This document shows positions 56,221-63,761 of a DNA stretch of 64,000 bases, in pieces. The notes beneath the pieces were generated by a model. The model was not told the DNA's origin. It searched no databases and saw nothing but the letters and a program-made list of their open reading frames with translations. Every line of letters starts with the position of its first letter. Position 1 is the stretch's first letter. The stretch is from Pseudomonas paraglycinae. GTDB taxonomy: Bacteria; Pseudomonadota; Gammaproteobacteria; Pseudomonadales; Pseudomonadaceae. The stretch spans positions 186,001-250,000 of the forward strand of contig NZ_BQHR01000008.1 in the NCBI RefSeq assembly GCF_021601625.1. Reading direction: 5' to 3'. A program made the translations under genes and the position numbers.

Positions 56221-56306
56221 AAGCAGACTCCTTGTTATTTTTCTTGAGCGTTATTTGAAAAACGTTAAAGCGGTCGAAGCGTTTCCTGCTAATCATGACG
56301 ACAATA

Positions 56307-56325
56307 GTCATATCGTATGATGATT
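56307..56325. promoter_or_regulatory. Candidate FadR-type operator upstream of araF
   Basis: TCATATCGTATGA (56308-56320) is a perfect 5-bp dyad with a 3-base centre. Read on the minus strand the region begins AATCATCATACGAT, matching AATCATCATATGAT at 59109-59122 near the FadR-type regulator gene. Binding by that regulator is inference. Confidence 0.55.
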
Positions 56326-56364
56326 GGATTTCAGGCGGACCTTTCCACCTGGAAACCGCTTTCG

Positions 56365-57183
56365 TCAGTCGTGGTACATCACCGAGCGACCACCATCGAT
56401 GGTGATGCACGAGGCATTGATGAACGGCGCTTCATCGCTGGCCAGAAACACGGCGGTCATCGCCACTTCAATCGGCTGACCGATGCGTTTGGGTGGATGC
56501 AGATCGAAAGCGCGCTGACGTTCGGCGTGCGGGTCGGCGAAGCCGTTCCAGTAATCGACGTTGAGCTGGGTTTCGATGTAACCAGGGGCGATGGCGTTAA
56601 CGCGAATGCCCTTCGGCGCGTACTCGATGCCCAGCGCGCGGGTCAGCCCGAGCAGGCCATGCTTGGCCACCGGGTACGGGAAGCAGCCGGGAATGATGTT
56701 TGTGGAATGGGTCGAGGCAATGTTGATGATGCTGCCGATGCCCTGCTCGATCATCTGCGGCAATACGGCTTTGCAGCCATACCAGGCGCCGTCGAGGTCG
56801 ATGGCGAAGCAGCGTTTCCAGTCTTCTTCGGTCATTTCCAGCGGATCACGGAACACGTTGACCCCGGCGCAATTCACCAGCACGTCGATGCGACCGTGCA
56901 GCTCGATGGCCAGTTTGGCCATGGCGTGCAGATCCTGCTGACGCGAGACGTCGGCCTTGATCGCCTGCACATCGGCGCCCTGCTCGCGCCAATGCGCAGC
57001 GACTTTCTCGACCTTTTCAGCCTGGATATCGCTGATCACCAGTTTGGCCTGCTGCGAGGCGAAGGTCGCGACGATTGCTTCGCCGATGCCTTGAGCGGCA
57101 CCGGTCAGCAGCACGACCTTGTTTTTCAGGCGCTCACCTTTCGGTGGCTTGGGCACCGGTGGCAGGGACAGAGGTTCAGCCAT
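56365..57183 (-). CDS. SDR-family sugar 1-dehydrogenase (probable D-galactose/L-arabinose)
   Basis: A 272-residue short-chain dehydrogenase with cofactor motif LLTGAAQGIGEAIVATF, NCAGVNVFRD and catalytic Y-x-x-x-K in FPYPVAKHGLLGLTRAL, after a Ser in INIASTHS. A Pro-rich head (SLPPVPKPPKGERL) is typical of the sugar dehydrogenase group in Pseudomonas and Burkholderia. With an AraFGH importer, a lactonase and the dgo genes, oxidation of galactose to galactonolactone is the best fit. AGGAG is 8 bases before the ATG. The gene lies behind an unusual leader. Confidence 0.85.
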   Translation of the reverse strand: MAEPLSLPPVPKPPKGERLKNKVVLLTGAAQGIGEAIVATFASQQAKLVISDIQAEKVEKVAAHWREQGADVQAIKADVSRQQDLHAMAKLAIELHGRIDVLVNCAGVNVFRDPLEMTEEDWKRCFAIDLDGAWYGCKAVLPQMIEQGIGSIINIASTHSTNIIPGCFPYPVAKHGLLGLTRALGIEYAPKGIRVNAIAPGYIETQLNVDYWNGFADPHAERQRAFDLHPPKRIGQPIEVAMTAVFLASDEAPFINASCITIDGGRSVMYHD

Positions 57184-57186
57184 GAA

Positions 57187-57339
57187 TCAGGACTCCTGTT
57201 CGAAAGCATAAAAAAACCGGGCATCTGACGATGTCCGGTCTGGAAGGCTTCTGGAACAAAACAGGCGAGCGCACGCCACGGTGCCGAAACGGCCCGAAGC
57301 GCTGACTCCGCTGTGGAGTGCGATGGAAATTCGCTGCAT
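57187..57339 (-). CDS. Candidate 50-residue leader peptide
   Basis: An open frame of 50 codons, MQRISIALHSG...YAFEQES, ends 3 bases before the dehydrogenase ATG. Its start sits at exactly the place where the shared leader meets the dgoK ATG (AACAAAACAGGTGAAG then two bases and ATG). The ribosome site AGGTGA is well spaced. Codons 24-29 can pair with that ribosome site, and codons 35-43 encode a terminator-like hairpin. The peptide is Arg/Ser-rich with two Cys. It may be a regulatory leader peptide or an open frame by chance; translation is not proven. Confidence 0.35.
   Translation of the reverse strand: MQRISIALHSGVSASGRFGTVACARLFCSRSLPDRTSSDARFFYAFEQES
57210..57238 (-). terminator. Terminator-like hairpin in the dehydrogenase leader (possible attenuator)
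   Basis: On the minus strand CCGGACATC-GTCA-GATGCCCGG forms a 9-bp stem with one mismatch (stem 57238-57217), followed directly by seven T (57216-57210). It lies 27 bases before the dehydrogenase ATG, downstream of the operon's own promoter, where it could stop transcription before the gene. Confidence 0.65.
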
Positions 57340-57358
57340 CACTTCACCTGTTTTGTTC
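57255..57358 (-). promoter_or_regulatory. Long-range pairing that covers the leader ribosome site
   Basis: In the minus-strand transcript AACAAAACAGGUGA (57358-57345) can pair over 14 bases with UCGCCUGUUUUGUU (57268-57255), with one G-U. This would hide the AGGUGA ribosome site of the candidate leader peptide. The partner is inside the leader frame. The terminator hairpin begins 16 bases later. Confidence 0.55.
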
Positions 57359-57393
57359 TTTTTAAGTGTGAGTGCGTGTTACTGCTGGAGCCG

Positions 57394-57423
57394 ACTATAA
57401 ACCCGACCGCCAAATAATCTCAA
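57394..57423 (-). promoter_or_regulatory. Promoter of the sugar dehydrogenase operon
   Basis: On the minus strand TTGAGA (57423-57418) and TATAGT (57399-57394) are 18 bp apart, identical in boxes and spacing to the dgoK promoter. The transcript would start near 57387, with a leader of about 200 bases before the dehydrogenase ATG. Confidence 0.75.
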
Positions 57424-57454
57424 TATATAATTTTGCATCCCATATTTTGGGATT
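57416..57454. promoter_or_regulatory. Galactonate-regulon operator, copy B
   Basis: A 39-bp block with one mismatch to 42937-42975. It contains the palindrome ATCCCATATTTTGGGAT at 57437-57453, immediately downstream of the lactonase stop codon and upstream of the dehydrogenase promoter's -35 box. Confidence 0.8.
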
Positions 57455-58329
57455 TATCCTGCGAAACGCGTACAGAGCTTTCCGGCGACATCAACCCGCA
57501 GCGACAGCACGGCGCCATCCAGCGGATGGTTCAGCGGACTTTTGGCGCTGGTGATGTACAGGGTTTTCAGGTCGGCACCGCCGAACACGCAACTGGTCGG
57601 GCGGCTGATCGGCAGTTCGATCCTTCGGTCGATCTGGCCATCCGGTGTAAGGCGCAGCAGGCAGCTGCCGTCCCAGCGGGCGTTCCACACGTAGCCTTCG
57701 GCGTCCATCGCCGAACCGTCCGGGCCACCGTGCTGATCGGCGCTGTACCAAGGCTGGGCAGTGTCGAGGTTGCCGTCGGTGTGAATGAAATAGCGGTACA
57801 AGGTGCTGTCGAGGCTGTCGCCGAACAGCAGCGTGGTGCCGTCGTCGCTCCAGAGCAGCGTGTTGGGAATGCCCAGCCCCCGTAACAAGGGTGTGACCCT
57901 TTTATCCGGATCAATCCGGAACAGCCCGCCGGAACGACGGATGATCGGCAGATCCTGACCCTGCTCGCCAATGTTGTTTTGCATGGTGCCGAGCCACAAA
58001 CGGCCCTGGCCATCACAACGTGCTTCGTTGGCGCGATTGCCCGGCTGCGGATCGGCGACGCAGAACAGCGTCAGTCGCGGCTCAAGTCCGGGGGAATCGA
58101 GATCGAGCCGGTAGACGCCGCTGCTCAGGGTCACCAACGCGTCGCCGCTGGCGCAGGGAATGAACGCCGAGACGTGCTCCGGCATCTGCCAGATCTGCAC
58201 GTTCTGCCCGATCAGGCGCAGCGCCTGCTTTCCGGCGATGTCCACCCAGTACAGCGCCTGGGTCGGCGCATCCCAGAACGGGCCTTCGCCCAGTTGCGCC
58301 CGATGTTCTGTCACCGCAGTCCACGTCAT
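57454..58329 (-). CDS. SMP-30/gluconolactonase-family sugar lactonase
   Basis: A 291-residue six-bladed beta-propeller lactonase. Metal-binding residues appear in LGEGPFWD (Glu), NRANEARCDGQGRLWLGTM (Asn, Asp), IPNTLLWSDDG and PDGSAMDAEGYVWNARW. It opens a sugar 1,4- or 1,5-lactone to the aldonate. Between the sugar dehydrogenase and FadR-type regulator genes it should make galactonate (or arabinonate) for the dgo enzymes. It is 25 bp downstream of the regulator gene. Confidence 0.9.
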   Translation of the reverse strand: MTWTAVTEHRAQLGEGPFWDAPTQALYWVDIAGKQALRLIGQNVQIWQMPEHVSAFIPCASGDALVTLSSGVYRLDLDSPGLEPRLTLFCVADPQPGNRANEARCDGQGRLWLGTMQNNIGEQGQDLPIIRRSGGLFRIDPDKRVTPLLRGLGIPNTLLWSDDGTTLLFGDSLDSTLYRYFIHTDGNLDTAQPWYSADQHGGPDGSAMDAEGYVWNARWDGSCLLRLTPDGQIDRRIELPISRPTSCVFGGADLKTLYITSAKSPLNHPLDGAVLSLRVDVAGKLCTRFAG

Positions 58330-58354
58330 GCAACCTCCTGTCTTGTTGTTTTTG

Positions 58355-59077
58355 TCAGCTGGCTTTTTTGTCGGCCATCACCTGCGGGTAGAACCGCTTG
58401 ATGGCCAGGTCGGCATTGTCGATCAGGGTCATGCAGGCCCACACCCCGCGCGCGGCATCCCGGGCGGCGATGGCGTCGGCCATGTCTTTGTGGATGGGCA
58501 GAGTGCGGCGCAATTCATCGGGATCGGCCGCAGAAACTTCGAAGGACACGGCGAGCAGCGCGCCGAGGGCCGGCACCATTTGCTCGATGAATTGATTGTG
58601 GCTGGCGGCGAGAATGCATTCGTGGAAGAACTGATCGGCGCGGTTGTAATCGATGCCGCTGTCGACCGCACGCTCGAGCGCGTTGTAGGCCTGCTGCACG
58701 GCTTGCACCTGTTCGACGGTCGCCCGCTCGCAGGCCCAGCGCACCGCCATCGGTTCGATGGTGCGGCGCAGGTCGAGCAGGTCATCGACGAAGTTTTCCG
58801 GCAGACCGCTGCGCGACAGCCAGCCCACGACTTGCGGATCGAACAGGTTCCAGCGCTTGATCGGCAGCACCCGTGTGCCGACTTTCGGCCCGACTTCGAG
58901 CATGCCTTTGGCGACCAGGGTCTTGATGGCTTCGCGGATCACGGTGCGGCTGACACCGAGTTGCTCGCCCAGATCGGCCTCGACCTTGATCGCCTGCCCC
59001 GGCTTGACCTGGCCGGCGGCAATCCAGGTACCCAGCCAGTCAACCGTTGATGCGTGGAAACTGCTCGACATGGACAC
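58355..59077 (-). CDS. FadR-type GntR regulator (DgoR-like)
   Basis: A 240-residue regulator. The N-terminal winged helix has ADLGEQLGVSRTVIREAIKTLVAKGML. The C-terminal FadR/FCD helical domain has metal-binding-type residues (LLDLRRTIEPMAVRWA; FFHECILAASHN; HKDMADAIAARD). The KRWNLFDPQVVGWL linker is like that of E. coli DgoR, the galactonate-responsive repressor. It is the first gene of the lactonase unit, and a perfect dyad lies just upstream of it, suggesting autoregulation. Confidence 0.9.
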   Translation of the reverse strand: MSMSSSFHASTVDWLGTWIAAGQVKPGQAIKVEADLGEQLGVSRTVIREAIKTLVAKGMLEVGPKVGTRVLPIKRWNLFDPQVVGWLSRSGLPENFVDDLLDLRRTIEPMAVRWACERATVEQVQAVQQAYNALERAVDSGIDYNRADQFFHECILAASHNQFIEQMVPALGALLAVSFEVSAADPDELRRTLPIHKDMADAIAARDAARGVWACMTLIDNADLAIKRFYPQVMADKKAS

Positions 59078-59107
59078 TCCGAAGCCGTTCGCTGTGGATG
59101 CCCAAGC

Positions 59108-59124
59108 TAATCATCATATGATTA
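59108..59124. promoter_or_regulatory. Candidate operator of the FadR-type regulator
   Basis: TAATCAT-N3-ATGATTA is a perfect 7-bp dyad 31 bp before the regulator start. Its left half and centre recur upstream of araF. The position and symmetry suit autoregulation by the dimeric regulator. Confidence 0.6.
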
Positions 59125-59200
59125 AACGTCAATCGGGATTTTTAGGCTGGCGGACACAAGGCCTCAGGGGTACAACTCATCCCCCCCGAAGCGACCGACC

Positions 59201-60262
59201 TCAGGGGGCCGGAGGTGAGATCAATGGCACTGCCTGGTCAGCAAAACTTTCGGTATAAACGACGTCCTTGGTTGCCCCCGCCACTTCCGCGAAGCGACAG
59301 GCAAAGAACTGGCTTCCATGATTGGAAACACCCCCAGCGCTGGTCAAGAAGTTGAACCGCAGATCCCTGACGTGCGAATCCCTTTTTTGCGGCGGGACAA
59401 TCATATTGATGACCAACCGCACGTAAGCGAGCGCTTCGCCATGTTCGAAAACGCGGTCGATTTCCAATCCATGAGTATTTTCATCGCGGGGGGGATTCTG
59501 GGTACCGAGCCAACCAGTGACAGGGGAGGAGTTGAATGCCACGACTTTTGAAACTTTGATCAGGTGCTCGCTGGATCTGGGCATTGCATAGGCCAACTGC
59601 TGCGCCAGACCGCCTCCAAGGGAATGCCCCAAAGCAACGACCTTCACATCAGGCGGCAGTCGATGCTGGCGAATGCGGGTCTGTATTTCATCCTCGAAGA
59701 CCCGAGCCACAATATCTCGCGTTATATCGTATTGGTCTTCGCCACGCAGTTTTGTCGGGATGAACCAGCGAGCATTGGATTCCCAGTCCTGATGCTGATC
59801 ACCCTCGGTACCACGAAAAACGATAGCGACCTCGGAAACGTCACTGCTTCCCTTGCCCGTTCGATGCTCCCATACACTGAAAAACAACTTCGCTTTCTCA
59901 GCCTTTTTGGCCAGATTGGGTCCAGGGAACTGAGTCCATGCGTACCAGCCGGGCGTGGGGATCGTCACATCACTGTGAGGTTTACACGATCGCTCGAACT
60001 GCTTGGATAAGGGCTCGGTCACTTGTTTGATATTGGCCTGCACCAGTTGTTGCTTGTAATCAGGCCATTTCAAGTGATAGGCATTCGCCGCGAGGGCTGT
60101 ATAAACCCAATAATTCTTCGCGACTGTTTCAACGTCATGATGAATCGTGTAACTGCTCTGATCATGCTCTCGAATCAGTACGGTGTCCGGTTTCTGTACC
60201 CATGAGCTGCATCCCGTCTGCAAAACGATCAACGTCAGCGCACCGACTTGATGTCTGTTCAT
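59201..60262 (-). CDS. Lipase (class 3)-like lipoprotein
   Basis: A 353-residue protein with a signal peptide ending in a lipobox (LQTGC, Cys18), so it should be an envelope lipoprotein. The lipase core has VAIVFRGTEGDQHQDW (the oxyanion strand of lipase class 3) and nucleophile Ser214 in VVALGHSLGGGLAQQ. A late His in GVSNHGSQFFACRF may complete the triad. It lies between the sugar regulator gene and DUF1285. It is probably a phospholipase or esterase; it has no PAAR or immunity neighbour. The ATG at 60262 was chosen because it fits the signal peptide. Confidence 0.82.
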   Translation of the reverse strand: MNRHQVGALTLIVLQTGCSSWVQKPDTVLIREHDQSSYTIHHDVETVAKNYWVYTALAANAYHLKWPDYKQQLVQANIKQVTEPLSKQFERSCKPHSDVTIPTPGWYAWTQFPGPNLAKKAEKAKLFFSVWEHRTGKGSSDVSEVAIVFRGTEGDQHQDWESNARWFIPTKLRGEDQYDITRDIVARVFEDEIQTRIRQHRLPPDVKVVALGHSLGGGLAQQLAYAMPRSSEHLIKVSKVVAFNSSPVTGWLGTQNPPRDENTHGLEIDRVFEHGEALAYVRLVINMIVPPQKRDSHVRDLRFNFLTSAGGVSNHGSQFFACRFAEVAGATKDVVYTESFADQAVPLISPPAP

Positions 60263-60371
60263 TTCCATGCCCCTTCTGGCGAGTGGCATCTTGCCACACT
60301 ACAGCTATAGCAGCTGCCGGAAAGGATTCAAGCGGGCTCGATCTGCGCAGTGGCGCCAGGCGGACAACATC

Positions 60372-60932
60372 TCAAGGTTCAAGACCTATCGGGAAAAACT
60401 CACCGCCACTCCAAATACCCAACCATCGCTGATCGTCGATCTCACGGCTGACAGCCAGCTCCACTAACTGATAGAACACGTTGCGGTGGATCAGCGCTTC
60501 GAGGTTGGTGCGCACATGCACGTAAGGGGCAGGTTCTTGCGTCGTCGGATCGATTTCGACCCGGATCGGATGTTCGGGACCGGCCTCGGTGGTTTCATCG
60601 ACGTTGGTGGTAAAGCGCAGCAGTTGCGCCTCCCCCTCGCCTTCCACCTCGACGGCAATCGCCACGAATGGCGCGTCGTCGACCTTGATTCCGACTTTCT
60701 CCACTGGAGTAATCAGAAAGTAATCATCGCCGTCGCGGCGGATGATGGTGGAGAACAGCTTGACCATCGGCTTGCGCCCGATCGGCGTGCCCAGGTAATA
60801 CCAGGTGCCGTCACGGGCGATGCGCATGTCGATGTCGCCGCAGAAATCCGGATTCCACAAGTGCACCGGCGGCAAGCCTTTGGTTTTGGGGATTTGCCCC
60901 AGCAGATCATTGGCTTTTTGCGGGCCACTCAT
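60372..60932 (-). CDS. DUF1285 domain-containing protein
   Basis: A 186-residue protein opening with [34 protein letters not shown], the DUF1285 hallmark, followed by [23 protein letters not shown]. The family is a small beta-rich cytoplasmic protein of unknown function common in pseudomonads. It sits 14 bp downstream of the DUF4823 lipoprotein gene, in the same direction. Confidence 0.92.
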   Translation of the reverse strand: MSGPQKANDLLGQIPKTKGLPPVHLWNPDFCGDIDMRIARDGTWYYLGTPIGRKPMVKLFSTIIRRDGDDYFLITPVEKVGIKVDDAPFVAIAVEVEGEGEAQLLRFTTNVDETTEAGPEHPIRVEIDPTTQEPAPYVHVRTNLEALIHRNVFYQLVELAVSREIDDQRWLGIWSGGEFFPIGLEP

Positions 60933-60946
60933 GGCGTACTCCTTGA

Positions 60947-61552
60947 TTACTGGTCCCCGACGCCAAGCAGACTGCGCGCGTACTGCGCAAGCGGTGGGCC
61001 GATCAGGTCTTCGGGCTTGTTGTCGTGGAACGTCAGTAAACCGCCACGACTCTTGATCCGTGCAGTATCAATCAAATACTGGGTGCTGGTCTCGATCAAC
61101 ATGATCTGAATCACGCCGCCGTCGATACCGAGGCGATCCACGGCTTCCTGATCGAGCCACTCATCGGAGTTGCCGATGCGGTCGTCGGCCTTGGCGAAAC
61201 GGGTGTACAGCAGGTAGTGGGCACCGGCGTCGCGGGCTTCGCCCATCGCCTGATCGAGGCCTTCCGGCGCACGGGCGCGGCGGACCATCGGGAAGTACTC
61301 GACGAAGCCTTTGAAGGCCTCTTCAGCCACTACGTTGGGCCGCGGGTAAGAACCACCCGGCGGCGCGAACGAGCCTTGCGCAATGTAGATGAACGAATCC
61401 GGCTGAATGCGGAAGTTGTTTACGCGACGGCTGTCGCTGTGGTCCAGCAGCCCCGCGTCGCTCATCTGGTAGCGAGTTCCTTCGGCCATATCACTGACAG
61501 TCATACAGCCGCCCAGCGCCAAAACGGCCAGCAGCAAAACCAGGCTACGCAT
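60947..61552 (-). CDS. DUF4823 lipoprotein
   Basis: A 201-residue lipoprotein: signal peptide [16 protein letters not shown] with Cys16 as the lipidation site, then a DUF4823-like domain ([64 protein letters not shown]). The function is unknown. It is co-directional with and close to the DUF1285 gene. Confidence 0.88.
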   Translation of the reverse strand: MRSLVLLLAVLALGGCMTVSDMAEGTRYQMSDAGLLDHSDSRRVNNFRIQPDSFIYIAQGSFAPPGGSYPRPNVVAEEAFKGFVEYFPMVRRARAPEGLDQAMGEARDAGAHYLLYTRFAKADDRIGNSDEWLDQEAVDRLGIDGGVIQIMLIETSTQYLIDTARIKSRGGLLTFHDNKPEDLIGPPLAQYARSLLGVGDQ

Positions 61553-61674
61553 CCTAATCCTCCAGAAGCCGGTGACGGAAAACCGGCGAATGGCCGTAGG
61601 ATGCAGCTTTTGCGCCAGTCCTTGGAAATGTGCAGGTGTCCGCTTTGAAATAAGACTTCGCGGCTAAACCGGGT

Positions 61675-62643
61675 TCAGCCGCCGATGATCTTCATGACGG
61701 TGGCGCCCCCGGAGAACGCGACTTCCTGCTTGTCGCCCAACGCCTTGACCAGCAGTCGCTGCAACGCCGGCAGCGCCTCGTGACGTGGTTTGTCGAGCAG
61801 GTCACCGACGTAGTGGCGGTTGCTCGACGACAGGCAGCCATGCAGCCATCCGGTGGACGACAGACGCAGGCGCGAGCAGGTTCGGCAGAACGGCACACTT
61901 TCGTTGGCGATAACGCCGAAGTTGCCCCTACCGGGAATCGCATAGCGAACCGCCGTGGCGTCCACCGGCGCGTCGGTTTGCGCGTACTCGTAATGTTCGC
62001 CGATCAGGCTAAGCAGCTGTTGCAGGCTGACGAACTGTTGCAGGAAGGCGTTGGAATCAGTGGCCAGGTGGCCCATGCGCATCAGCTCGATGAAACGCAG
62101 CTCGAAGCCGCGCTCGAGGCAGTAATCGAGCAGCGGCATCACCTGGTCGAGGTTTTGCCCGCGCAACGGCACCATGTTGACCTTGATCTTCATCCCCGCC
62201 GCGGCCGCCTGATCCATGCCATCCAGCACGGTGGCCAGATCGCCGCCACGGGCAATGCTGCGGAACGCGCCGGCGTCCAGGGTATCGAGGGAAACGTTGA
62301 GGCGTCGCAGGCCGGCATCGACCAGCAGCGGGAGCTTTTTCGCAAGGAGCTGACCGTTGGTGGTCAGGCTGATGTCTTCCAGACCCATCTTGCCGACGGC
62401 GCTCATGAAAGATTCGAGTTTGGGGCTGACCAGCGGCTCGCCGCCGGTAATGCGCAGGCGCTCGATGCCGGCGGCTTCGATCAGATAAGCCACGCCACGT
62501 GCCATGGCCTCGGCCGACAGTTCATCCTGCGCAGCCACCAGCCGCTTGCCGTTGGGCACGCAGTAGGTACAGGCGTAATTGCAGGCTGAAGTCAGACTGA
62601 TCCGCAAATTGCGAAAACGCCTGCCTTGACGGTCAACGATCAT
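61675..62643 (-). CDS. moaA: Radical SAM GTP 3',8-cyclase MoaA-like
   Basis: A 322-residue radical SAM enzyme for the first step of molybdenum cofactor synthesis. The N-terminal cluster is bound by CNYACTYC (CxxxCxxC) near residue 21. The GGEPL motif is in LRITGGEPLVSPKL. The C-terminal cluster is in FCRTCSRLRLSSTGWLHGC. The usual GG C-terminus is present (KIIGG). No other mo genes are adjacent, so this may be a second copy of moaA. Confidence 0.9.
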   Translation of the reverse strand: MIVDRQGRRFRNLRISLTSACNYACTYCVPNGKRLVAAQDELSAEAMARGVAYLIEAAGIERLRITGGEPLVSPKLESFMSAVGKMGLEDISLTTNGQLLAKKLPLLVDAGLRRLNVSLDTLDAGAFRSIARGGDLATVLDGMDQAAAAGMKIKVNMVPLRGQNLDQVMPLLDYCLERGFELRFIELMRMGHLATDSNAFLQQFVSLQQLLSLIGEHYEYAQTDAPVDATAVRYAIPGRGNFGVIANESVPFCRTCSRLRLSSTGWLHGCLSSSNRHYVGDLLDKPRHEALPALQRLLVKALGDKQEVAFSGGATVMKIIGG

Positions 62644-62781
62644 GAAGCACTCCGGCGATGGAAAATCGAGCGGCTAAAACTTGACTCACAATTCAAGTTT
62701 TAGCAAGCCCTATGCCTGAGTATATTCCTGCGGTACTGCGCCATGTAGCGAAAAACACGGCGCATAAGGCAACTGAATGAT

Positions 62782-63420
62782 TCAGCTGCTTGGCGTTTCA
62801 GGGTCGCGCTTGCGCTTGTTGCCCATGCGCACACCGATGTCCATCAGGAACTGGAAGAAACCTTCCTGATCTTCCAGCACATTGCTCCAGAACGGCGAGT
62901 GATACAGCGCCACCGCGCCGTGCACCAGCGCCCAGGATGCGCAGTAGTGGAAGTACGGCGGGACGTCTTCGAGCTTGCCTTCGCTGATGCGGCCCTTGAT
63001 GAGCAGCGTCAGGCGTTCGAAGTTCGAGGCACGGATCTTGTGCAGCTCCTCGACCATCTCGGGCACCTGATTGCCCTTGACCACCTTCTCTTCCAGGCGA
63101 TCGAACAGGCGATAGCGCTGCGGGTCGCGCATGCGGAATTCAAAGTAGGCACGGGACAGCGCTTCCTTGTCCTTGTCGACATCGGCCGAGTGCAACAGCT
63201 CGTTCAAGTCGCGCTCGTAACCGAGCATCAGGCGCAGATAGATTTCGGCCTTGGACTTGAAGTGCTTGTAGATCGTGCCTTTGCCGATACCCACGGCATC
63301 AGCAATCATCTCGACGGTGACACTGTCTTCACCTTGTTCGAGGAACAGCTTGAGCGCGGTATCGAGAATTTCTTGCTCGCGGCGACGAAACTCACGGACC
63401 TTACGAGGTTCTTTGTGCAT
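62782..63420 (-). CDS. TetR/AcrR family transcriptional regulator
   Basis: A 212-residue regulator. The N-terminal helix-turn-helix is VEMIADAVGIGKGTIYKHFKSKAEIY near residues 38-65. The C-terminal ligand domain is helical and includes PPYFHYCASWALVHGAVALYHSPFW. The target is unknown. Its neighbours (RgsA and tatD) match the gene order around PA2957-PA2959 in P. aeruginosa, where a TetR gene also occurs. Confidence 0.9.
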   Translation of the reverse strand: MHKEPRKVREFRRREQEILDTALKLFLEQGEDSVTVEMIADAVGIGKGTIYKHFKSKAEIYLRLMLGYERDLNELLHSADVDKDKEALSRAYFEFRMRDPQRYRLFDRLEEKVVKGNQVPEMVEELHKIRASNFERLTLLIKGRISEGKLEDVPPYFHYCASWALVHGAVALYHSPFWSNVLEDQEGFFQFLMDIGVRMGNKRKRDPETPSS

Positions 63421-63622
63421 AAGAAAAGGTCTGTAGGGGTCAAAATTCGAAGCCGCGTATTATGCCTAACTTGCGCAAAAATGCACGGATCATCCGACCA
63501 TATCTGTGTTTCTTGTTCATTTCACGAACGTTTCGGGGGGAATGAGAACATAACCGAAGCGAACGTATTCCAAATTTGTTTAAAAACCCCGGCCGGCCAA
63601 CTGGACTCGGCGCCAGACTGAT

Positions 63623-63629
63623 CAATACT
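63623..63629 (+). promoter_or_regulatory. RpoS-type -10 box of RgsA
   Basis: CAATACT resembles the RpoS-preferred -10 box CTATACT and lies 7 bases before the inferred RNA start. RgsA of pseudomonads is RpoS-dependent. Confidence 0.5.
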
Positions 63630-63635
63630 TGAACT

Positions 63636-63752
63636 GTCGGGCGACATCTCCCCCAAGTGTCGCGCCGGTAAAGGTACCAAGGGACCGCGTGCCTTTGTTT
63701 TACTCCTAATGGTCTTAACCCGGATTCACCCCCCAGAACCCGGGTTTTTTTT
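63636..63752 (+). ncRNA. rgsA: RgsA small RNA (RpoS/Gac-linked)
   Basis: About 117 bases between a TetR gene and tatD, the same place as RgsA (PA2958.1) in P. aeruginosa. It starts near 63636, contains a GC-rich 5' hairpin region (GGGCGACATC) and an unstructured pyrimidine-rich middle (GCCTTTGTTTTACTCC) typical of an Hfq-binding seed. It ends in a terminator: AACCCGG (63717-63723) pairs with CCGGGTT (63740-63746), then eight T. The call rests on synteny and architecture; the exact 5' end is approximate. Confidence 0.7.
63717..63752 (+). terminator. Terminator of RgsA
   Basis: A 7-bp perfect stem with a 16-base loop and a run of eight T. There is no matching T-run for minus-strand transcripts, so it belongs to the plus-strand small RNA. 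Confidence 0.85.
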
Positions 63753-63761
63753 GCCTGCGAT

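Larger units (their letters stand above)
63421..63761. other. Intergenic region with RgsA
   Basis: These 341 bp separate the TetR gene from tatD. The left half has an AT-rich upstream region of the TetR gene and no recognised gene. The right half holds the probable RgsA small RNA with its own promoter box and terminator. Confidence 0.6.
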
